DNA from: Symsagittifera roscoffensis
Taxonomy: Eukaryota; Xenacoelomorpha; Acoela; Convolutidae
Direction of reading: 5' to 3'
DNA: 64,000 bases
Assembly (NCBI RefSeq): GCF_963678635.1
Contig: NC_087067.1
Span: 55,820,889 to 55,884,888 of the forward strand
Under the pieces are notes generated by a model, which did not search any database, was not told the DNA's origin, and saw nothing but the letters and a program-made list of their open reading frames with translations. This document shows positions 30,501 to 37,500 of this stretch, piece by piece; within the stretch, counting starts at the first letter, position 1, and every line of letters begins with the position of its first letter. The position numbers and the translations under genes were made by a program.

Positions 30501-31066
30501 AATTGAAATCGGCAAGGGAAACCGGAGAACTAGAGACAGAGGGCGAGAATGCTAAGAAACCACCTTTTGGACGAATCTTTGAATCGTATTTTGATCTCCC
30601 GAACCACTATTCGAACAATATCGTTATAACGGACAGCGATTTCATACTCACGGAACGCACGTGCGCCATAGCGATAACTGCGGACGTAAGCTTCAAAACA
30701 GCACTAGCGGCCGACTTTAAAAGAGAGTACAAGAATATCGAGTTTTTGTGGAAACAGAGGCCGGGTGTAGGAGGAATGATAGCGTTGCCCCCTGTTGCAT
30801 CACAGATACCAGGGAAATATTTGTGTTTTTTGGTTACGAAAGCTACTGATAGGCAACACGTGAATCCGGAGAGCTTGGTATTGGCCTTGACTCGACTTAG
30901 GGATTTCCTGGTTGAGAGAGGTGTGACCTCTCTCTCGTTGCCAGTTTATGATCCCAATAGGGGAAAGCTACATCCGAGAGAGTTGTATGCTCTTGTGCAT
31001 GTGATATTTTCAGAGACTGACATAGAGGTTCACTTACATAAAAAATACTATCTGAGCATATGCTAA
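21584..31066 (+). CDS. gag-pol: Gypsy-B ORF1: Gag-Pol polyprotein ending in a macro-domain-like module (3160 aa)
   Basis: Start chosen at the first ATG of the frame (21584, context AAAACTATGC). In order: a disordered N-terminus and coiled coil (about 290-420); a Gag capsid-type region (555-680); CCHC knuckles at about 741 and 793; a conserved unassigned block with LLTTGGPRLMKVDGHY (about 1005); the aspartic protease LLDTGAVVSVMP (D1103) with FILGRDFV; reverse transcriptase with YVDD at 1588-1591; RNase H with DTDAS at about 1736; integrase HHCC zinc site (2379-2417) and catalytic D2445, D2504, E2540; then a KKWRGPF module. An acidic linker follows, then residues 3009-3160 resemble a macro domain. 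Repeated LSGES motifs lie near 2080-2135. No stop or frameshift separates gag from pol, so one polyprotein is expected. Confidence 0.93.
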   Translation: MQRRDSLGSTTKIPRLSKGSTRKFRTRRSQTSFSSASDAFAEDESTKGQPDLSVIEMRLRSEKNLDGNQGRSAEAEPASETPVDPFDEGERTLIRPDFEPDGVLEREEVERTEETSERSEVEPREEVLYRGMSRSETKSYKWRKEPSHLTSAHSSLAKQSNNAMMSSMSPGEEQTFSKAKKSWKSLYDERMASLPTVGLTSRDDYPEITHPDVNFTPCPRNDMSREASSASPTRPVSDGITMGASSTFDRLMTSMHKQKGGASSSTRLQPQLTSSSLGLTPPLGAAGDISDMFAGVMNGLDELRRDMTKRIDQVDERAHHGRENLKDELTHVKSQARFDQAQLIRDTDQCLAESLAQANKESEEREARMTREIERLLNDHDNTYAQTMTSLERRLDAKSDLMMRKLDAILNGNNWQEHSNLRERSRHANVGDGTGNSARAQQGSRTNYEHRNKERPRAAPQRPGWTNPVPPEADATPETRLPTVPQVSSVPDLTTVSQDTTMYASMFEPLNRSLETFITKLSKSTERGERSRRTLKKPKSYKDESDGCIDTWIEVMKLHFEEENLSKKQECSALTSNLEGTALNCVMAKRVNERDSARKIFDILLNRFGSGVQGHQAMVKFEKRRQRDEESIDKFLDDLELLRRRSNPDERISERNLAIASKFMDGVRSEELKTMLATHFTLSLDQVPTPDDLRMKSREYLLIKPRAQNRYSNYGNYSGTNTGANSSWYKPRDDMDKRRSCANCGSMDHHVSACSAYKQNMKAIGYFLEDADATDEDHEEYVRGLIMKYGPRCFFCNLEGHFKSDCTQFWDAVADVKHPRHEEALSGVKASRARLMNEAESRRKETTPSTFTTKKVKTWPDEGVASNLETESSSPLKVDYGLAARTALQNVKQDLATKEVEQWVRSELESTDLRESLNVLSKTTRAEDEKEPKKQGLKLNVISGKTFGMTKAGTKIMSIISVAGHQVVKNLSEPSEITLVHLDIYADYLKQKDPKLDSRAVRALLTTGGPRLMKVDGHYIDVHGPYPILMNVDGINIYTKAHITDANDQVGRIYIGQEELKVRRIGHNAMLEQDAVHIGCEADLAAHVLDVQGRQLSVKGLLDTGAVVSVMPVKTWTDMGFERSDLIPTNIRLAAANQGAIYVTGRTPIISLQLGGRHLWMSFLVVENLDESDQFILGRDFVRNFDVTIDLNDGLIRIKDPERKYEKRPLNKILINQAKVPIFLDRKVRLKPNQAVVATFRMRNLNELSNDRQVCLVPNPNSKSSAILGRSFSLTQSGLCVSVLLNTEATTVTIQRGKKLGYALPLNTDFLSVENLKKFDVTKCPLHANQECIMKRVIELKSSRKLFSMKSETDDGLSSCSNFPERPTEAELAANRPVLPEIEHLKGKISDKELDSLRAVLNRNADVFSKHKADIGCCNFVEHEIEIEEGSVPHREGARRMTPNKSEACRKEIEMLMEYDMIEPSKSPWACGVVMAKKKGGQLRFCCDFRYLNAVTIKDAYPIPRIDESLSKLGDAKFFTTLDLGSAFWQVPLRKQDREKTGFACELGLFQWKRMPFGLCNATATFQRLMAQALTSVTKKYGNLIMCYVDDVVIATPTLEDHIERLEEVFSCMKQAGLKCKPSKCEILKDSIKYLGRLVDKHGVRPDPEAVEAVLTWKAPKTDTQLMSFLGFANYYREFIKGYADKIYPMQKLMRNKGKKFTWTDEAQVSFENIKRELCEAPVLGMPTEKGMFVLDTDASVVAISGILHQEQEWNGRTVLRPIAYGSKVLSDTEMKYGAPKAEMFAVITFVEKYRAYLGSAPFKLRVDNRALAWLKTYSMDQSYIGRWIVRLDGYHMIIEHRTRDKHQNADSLSKKTEFYERLEEKQANQSEIKDGFSFLDKETYDELPLTRWLDKSGHPIPGHPDLPVETAAEIKLLARGEPVPLDLLVRSNLVQQELTRLGINSIALLNKTVNVAPDVMGKLRDLLDREVDRHDREWRETMQRLTVTERTEKRPVSIRSRGVERDCRSIVNQLVTSMPKEVLLRTSFTEYGTSNQNQATEEVRIKSKSSFTRRVHFTDTKEEYEPSSDCSSLDETMSGESDTFDPVKDDLSEKSNAFEPVQDNLSGERLTRLPRDRILSGESGSRRPMDRVLSGESRNISNNLEYDVGESVDSSVESGPQSGDNTSETTSNSDMSEIAIHSLLVDWKQRGLDREIHQDPDRDRYTSDEEGTVVDNAADELELIAVSKRPTRLLPHGTVVRTNLEPSVQEATPLKKIWCVKLMDDAHAPEIMSGQMNVVKTYLKARYRLSDLLRAQRNDRMTSSLKRWIENGAPDKGDLEEDSYKILKQFYLKRKDLLYLNKDGIVACKRKEEDKVLYKYNSIVLPQLYQTELLFRSHDQMGHQGVDKVYNRIQKRFEWPGLKKACEKWIAACLSCQQAKDPRKLRFPLQSIESSGFNEVVQIDHQKICMTATGYNQVLVMIDHFTKYAEAAPCMTASAEETCDHLINVWIARHGCPITFQSDNGKAFVGDLTKELMKRSQVAQAHSTTYHPQTNGLVERQNRTLVSMLRVYCSRYMDDWDKHLPQVMGAYNSTEHSTPGISPHMMLTGHEKALPLTFFYPEYEGKRTAPQTYVRDVIRRQQDLNDLCRRNTQQAQIRQKRRFDKRTADAKAYSVGDYVWVFQEVVPPKGTKKLLKKWRGPFQITEVHQGGRFYRLSTGRAAHYENIKPHNASSEDWCIPADMQEGDYLIVDPACEVNERGTRDKNDGNEMVDNCDLPLDLELTERVEVDDETLPYAEEDWDCPEQTEIDKGIQPDFPLTMETRQSKRGKNQKKYNPYGEDFVVDRIVVGDVIDSLVGLDEVAMLEEIDLVNDMDQDWIDDRSEPEVEFEPEAEQTHEQELTNLRVLEWLHDLPTDPKETILTIQDVDRDSVKYISHDNTESNWVAPDGPLRVPQSNLGLLDFGRSTGTSMDIFVRGVGVGLTHTENLIIKKLKSARETGELETEGENAKKPPFGRIFESYFDLPNHYSNNIVITDSDFILTERTCAIAITADVSFKTALAADFKREYKNIEFLWKQRPGVGGMIALPPVASQIPGKYLCFLVTKATDRQHVNPESLVLALTRLRDFLVERGVTSLSLPVYDPNRGKLHPRELYALVHVIFSETDIEVHLHKKYYLSIC

Positions 31067-31521
31067 GAATTGCGCTCGGCGATAAGTGGTTTTTATTAAG
31101 TTGCTCGATAAGAATTAGAGTCAAGTTTTAGATTAGGTTAGGTCTTAGGTACAGTATTAGGGATTAGGTTTTTATGTGATGTTTATGTGATGTTTATGTT
31201 ATGTTATTGTGATGTTATGTTTTATGTTAGTGTCATAAAAGACCTGGGGGCACCCCAGGTCATCAAGGTGACAGCGTACATTCATGCTACTCTGACGAAA
31301 GTAAAGGTGGACGATCCACCTTGGTGCTAAAATTTTAAATCAGAATTGAAAAAGAGAATTTCAATGGAGAGTTTTAGAGAATTGATTGATGTTGCATCTT
31401 AAAATGATGATTCTAAGTCGCGACCTGTCTTTTAGATCTTGATTGATCGGAAATTGTTTACTGACATTGAATCAGAAGAGATTACACGAAGAGATTACAC
31501 GAAGAATCAACACGAAAAGAA
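31067..31521 (+). other. Inter-ORF region of Gypsy-B
   Basis: 455 bp with no ORF. Its first part has short repeats (TTAGGTTAGG once, ATGTGATGTTT repeats at 31172-31232), then two compact hairpins. A pyrimidine-rich CTGTCTTTTAG at about 31427-31437 could serve as a 3' splice site for an ORF2 message. Confidence 0.55.
31241..31322 (+). promoter_or_regulatory. Two tight RNA hairpins between ORF1 and ORF2
   Basis: GACCTGGGG-GCA-CCCCAGGTC (31241-31261) has a 9-bp perfect stem with a 3-base loop. AAGGTGGA-CGA-TCCACCTT (31304-31322) has an 8-bp perfect stem with a 3-base loop. They may influence processing or translation of ORF2. The function is inference. Confidence 0.6.
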
Positions 31522-34500
31522 ATGGGAGATACTAACGAACTCATGGAATTCCTCTCAGCGAGTCTAGGAGCGACTCTAGACGAGATTTATCAGCGGCTGA
31601 TCGATTGTGACTTTACACGAGAAGACCCGGGGTTGGCGATGTTTGTGGTCGCACTCCTCAATGCACTGGGAAGAGAGGGTCGAGGGAATCGCCCTACGGA
31701 AGTAGTGTTGATGTTGGCCTTCGGTGAGTCCGGGACCGCCGAGAGAGGCCGAAACCGATTGATGAGATGGAGGCGCGGAGAAATGTCTGGCCACGACTTG
31801 GCTCGTGAGCCGGGACTAGGTGAGCAAAGGGACCACCGGCTAGGTGAGATGCCCTTACCTGTCCAACCTGCGCAGCCATTAATCGGAGCGAAGAGACAGC
31901 GTGATGGGCCAGGCCCGTCACACTCGGTCGACTCTCCAACAGCTGCTCCTCCCCTGAAGAAAGTGAGAGTGAGCGAGATAGAGATCCAGACGTCGGAAAC
32001 GATTGAAACACTGGAGAAGAAGGAGAGGGACCAGAGTGAGCTGTGTGCCAAACTTCAGGAGTACAGGACCATAGCTCGGGAGAGAGATGAATGGAAAAAG
32101 AAATTCGAAGATCTGCAGGTGGCCTACAAGGAGGATGAGTTAAAGCACCTGAAGGAGCTGTATATGGCGAAGGTGAGCCAAGCGTCACCGGAAATCCTGG
32201 CGAGCATGAGGTCCTCGGAGGGATCTAGCGACACACGCCCCAGGACAACCGCGCAGGAGTTGTGCGCATCGAGAGGACCAGAGGTTCTGGATTCGCGTGC
32301 ATCAAAGGGGCACGAGGCTCCTCAGCAGACACGACCGTCTGCCTCGAGTCAGAGGTTTACGATACCAGACCCTTCTGACACCTATCTAGCTCCTCAATTT
32401 CAGGAATCATTTAACCAAGTGGCCAGAGCCGCGATGGATGAGATCAACAGAGGCACTGAACGGACGCTGGCTAGGATCGTTCCTTCCCAGCGTCGTGATC
32501 CTTCATCAGATGGCTCCGAGCGGGCAACCCGCACGATAGCGTGCTCTGCGCCTGGAGGAGTCTTCAAGAAGTCTCGCGTGGTAGATATCAGGAAGAACCT
32601 GATGACACGTCATCAGTTCACGCAAGTGCCAGCCGAGCATCCTCGAGCCTGCTTGAATGACATGAGCTGGAACCCCGCCACGAGCGACCAAGTGATTCCC
32701 CCAGGGAGTCGCCATTTGATCATTGGAGACAGTCTGGTGAGAGATCTGAATGAGATCTCCGTCTATGGCCAGACTACCACTCTGTCCTTTGGAGGAGCCT
32801 CAGTGGCTCAAGTGATCAAAATGATGGAGTTCCAGGGCGAGGATCGTCTGGATACATTGATAATAATGCTGGGGACTAATGACGTCTCGAGAGCCCCCGT
32901 AACCCCAGAAAACAAGTGGGAACCTCTGTTGGTGTGTCTGTTGAATGAATTGAAGGAAAAGTATAGACCCAGGCTCGTGATCCTGTGTACGATACCGCCA
33001 AATCCTTTGGTGGGCACTACAGCTGCGGATTTTATGAATGGCAACGTAACGCGGTGGAATGAAATGACCCGCAATCTGGTGAGGAACAATCCTGGCGAGA
33101 TGCGACTCCTGGATCTTGAAAACATGCTACGTATGACTGATCACATCGAGCTCACCAGAGATGGAGTGCACTTTAATAGCCAACGAGGGAGACATTGGAT
33201 TAACGATGTGTTTCAAACGCAGTTGAGAGAAGTGGAGCAAGAATTAAGGGCGACCGGTTCTTTGGCTCGGACCAATTCGACCGGAGGGAGTAGGGTAAGG
33301 GCAACCGTGCCCGAATCCCTCGCCAACCGCCTAGGGCCCTTGGCAACGGAGACGGTTGGAGCCGTAACCGTCGCTCCGAGCTCAAATGTGAGAGACAGGC
33401 TGGGGACTGTCCCTCCTCCCAGGCCGCAATCGATTGGAAGCCGACTCGGCAGATCGGGGGAACAGAGTAATAGAAACAACTCCCAGACCGCGTCTAGGAG
33501 GAATGATTCGCCTGCCACGACAAATCCTGCTTCGACGGCAGGATCGTCGACAAGCACCGTGCCAGCGGAGGGAATTGAATCCGGCAGCAGGTTGCTTTGG
33601 AATAGTTCAGATCCTAGCCATTGGGGTCAGTATAAGACGGACATGTCGGCGAAGTTGAACATGAATACCCTGACGTGTCGGGAAGATGTGATGAGAATGA
33701 CTGGCGGTGAAAGTCCCACAGTGTCGCGACTTTATCGGATACCGGGCGTGGATTGGCTGCTAGCAGAGCAGGAGAAATTCAGCTCCTCGACCTCACTCCG
33801 ACATGCGGACTTGGATGGATTGCCTCATGACAACACCTTTGGACCTCTAAACACCCGGTCGCTCACCGACGTTCGAGATAGGGCCCGGGAAAGGACACCA
33901 CCAGTGCGCAAAGGCAAGTTTCAGACGGAGAACAAACCCAGCAACAAGCATCACAAGATGTTTAGACAATTCTCTAAGCCACCCGGTCAGACGCCGGGTG
34001 AGTATTCTAGGGATTATCCCCGAACCACAACAGTGTCTGGAGACGACAAGAGATATGGGAATCTGAAGGCCCCAGTAGGTGATGGCCTTTTTGCAGCGTA
34101 TGATCCCTTGGACATAAAGGCTGCCAAGTATCTGGTTGTGGCCGGCTCCGATTATCTCTATACACCCCGTTCTCTATTCTGGCCTGATGTGATTTTCTTA
34201 ACGGCGCCTAAGCTGGACTGGGGACAGGCGATAGGCATGATGATAAGTGTACGGAGAGTGGTCAGCATGGAGCCGCAGGTGATAGTGGTTGCAGGCGCGA
34301 ATGATCATCTACAAAGCAGAGGCCTATTGTCACGTCTGACGGATGGATCGATCCCGAGTAACGAAGTTATAGGGGAAGCGATCATGACACTGCTCTCGGC
34401 GATGGCCGAGGTAGAGGCAGCAGCAAGACAACGGTTCACCATGAATGTGGTGAAGGTGATCTTTGTATTGTCACCAGGCTACGCTGCGTTGCCTGAACCC

Positions 34501-37500
34501 CTTCAATTTGTGTACACGATGGTCACGACGATAGCGGAGGGGATATATAACGTGATAATTCCTGCCCCAAACAGAGTGGTGGACCCGGACAATTATTATC
34601 CGCACCGATCTGAGCTTCCCGCTGTTTGGTCTGACATCTCGAATGCCATACAGGGACTCAGAGATTGTAGCACAACTCGGTTGGTGCTAGACGAAGTTCT
34701 GGGGTTGGAGCTGTCCAACTTCGCAAGATTATTGAAGCTAAGACCAGGGGTAGGTGACGATCATCTGTTAGTACAACAGGTGGCTGATGATCTCTGGTTC
34801 AGGCAGATGGATCATAAAGAGAACGAGCAGGGAAGGATGATCAGGAAGAACATGACGTCAGCAGAAGAGGACCTCATGGCGATGGCTTTGCGTACGAAGC
34901 CACACAACAACATATGGTTGTATCTGTCACCGAGGCTGTGCACCTTGGGTGAAGACGCGTTTGAGTATGCGCCGGCAATAATTAAGGAGATACACGCGTA
35001 TTTGAAGAGTCTACTTGATGCCCGGGAGTTGGCTGGAGGCAAGATGTTGAAGCTGATGCAGGACGTGAATACGATGTCGCTGGACAAGTTCCAAGCGGAC
35101 GTGCTGGCCACGAAAGCACAGTACGAACGATCGGATGCTATCTTGGGCGGAATGGGAGTGGGATGGACGCCATCTTTCCTATCGACGTGCTACCCGAGGG
35201 CATCTAGGAACCTGATCGCAAGTTTTGTCAAAGACATCAGGAAGTTGTCGATTGGCCTGGTGTTAGCCTTATACGTGACATTTGGTCATGAAAACTTTGT
35301 GAAAGGACCGGCAAACCTCTTCACCCAAGCGTTGGCCGATTTGAGGTTGGATGGACTCTTGACCCTGATTGCCATGACCTATGGTCGGCTGGGAGACTTG
35401 CTTGTGCTATTGCGTTACCCTGAACAACTGCAGGGACCCAGTCGTGAGTTCAATGCACAGTTGGAAACCGCCTCGCTCAGGAAGATGAAAGACTGGAGGA
35501 CTCTCCTACTTCAATACCTCCTGCAACAGAACAGAAGCGTAACAGGAGAGGACAAAGTGGCGACGAACGTAAGCGAATGCAAACAGTATTGTGGCATGCC
35601 CTTATTAACAGACTTAGCTGTCATGATGCGGATTGATCCGTTGGCTCTGGTCCACGGACTAAGGGAATTCGTCACAGTGGTTTATGGACCGGCGATGTCC
35701 TTTGCGTTCCCGGATGTACAAGTTAAAGCATACAGGAATTCAGTGTTGTACGTCAACCTGGTCTCAGTAGTGGATTGTTCCGTGCTGAATTGGGTAGAGC
35801 AGAGTGAACTGAGAAAGCTGGCTAGCGATGATAGGCTGTTCGGAAGAATAGCAGAGCCAGGTTGGGTGTTGATGGATTTCAACAACCACTTCAAATGCCG
35901 AATGGGTCGTGAGGATCTGTCCCACATCCAGTTCAACCCGAAACTCTGGAATCTGAGACCAGTGGTGAAAGATACAGGAGAGGCTGTGGTAGTACCTCAA
36001 TTGCCGGGAGCCTATGCCCATGCAAGAGAGAATCAACAGACATGGCTTCCTGGGTCCAGGCCGCTGCCGGACCAATGCCATCGGTATCCACCGATAAGGA
36101 GGATGTTGTTGGGAGTCACATCTCCCATCATTGCCCCTCGTATCGGAGCAGCCCGTGACGCGGAGAAGAGAATGCAGAAGTGGAGTGGAGGGATGGAGCC
36201 GCGCTTCATCAGCTGGAACGTCGCTGCCGCGCACACGTTCGACTTCTCATTTCCTGATGCCTGGAGCAGGAAGAAGATCAAAGCACTACCCTCCAGGAGA
36301 CCAGAGGTCTCGGCTGAAACGTGGAATGAAGTGTATTCTTCCGCGGACGACTTATCAAGACTGAAGTGGTCAGGAGAAGCGAAGGTGGTGATGCTGGAGG
36401 TGGCAAGTGAGAGCAGAGGTGGCTCATATGTAACGATAGAGGACCTGGCCCCACATGGTGAGGAGTTAGTAGAGTTCCTGGTCGATGATGAGTTGTTTTA
36501 TCATGCAGGAGACATGGCCGTACCGGCTCGGCCGGATTCGGGCGCAGACGCACGACAAGGACCCTCGGGACCTAGGCCGAAACCTGATGCGGACGACGAT
36601 GAATTGATGGATCAGGACGATAACGATGAAGGCACCGGAAGCAAGACGGAGAAATCGGGAGAGACCGATCTAGGAGCGTTGGAAAGGGACTTGCTAGAGT
36701 ACCGGTTCAGCGAAGATGACGATGGGGAAGTCGATGGGAGTCTATTGTTGATGGCACCATCATCCTTCATGTCTCCTACAAAGGAGGCGTCAGCCGATCT
36801 ATCTCCGATAGACCCAATAAGCCAGGCGAGAGAGTGCCGAAGCAGGGATCCACAGAAGCTGCTTTATGAATCGCCAAGGAGGAGGAAAATCGAAGAGTCT
36901 ATGAAGATATCGTTCCTCAGCACATTACCAGAAGAAGAATGGGAAAGATATCAAATGGAGTTGGAAGGCAAGACAGGAGCAATCTGGAGTCGAGTAAACT
37001 TCATGGAGAAATCTTGGGACGTGATAAGGCGATATGGGACGCAGTCCATAATGAAGGTGGGATTGAACCAACCCATCATGCGTGAGGTCCTGGAGAAAAT
37101 AGTGAGCTCCATGGAGTCGGATGTTCTGACCGAGTCAGTAACAGAAGACAGTGCCGATGATCAGCATGTTGCAAAGAAATTACCTGTCAGAAGAGCCAGG
37201 AAAGGGCTGAAGCGACTAAAAGGGAAGACAGGAAGTCGAGCCATGAACCCGAAAGTGGTGAAGTCAAGAGCCAACGCAGTGGTGACCTCTTTAGCGAGCG
37301 CAGGTCGCTCAGGCGAGAGCGGGCAGGGAGATACTACAACGCTGACAGGGGGAGAAAAAGAGAATCTGATACCCCCTATGCTCTTGGCAGGTCTGACCGT
37401 GACCGCCACAAGGTCGAAGAAGACGGCGCGAACCCTGGCAGACACCAAGTTAGAAATGGAAGTAATCAGTCAATGTGGATCTGGAGGACTTGAAGATTAC

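Noticed and set aside
31128-31145. TTAGGTTAGG resembling the arthropod telomere repeat
   Set aside because: Only two adjacent units within an element spacer. Not a telomere array and not usable for taxonomy.
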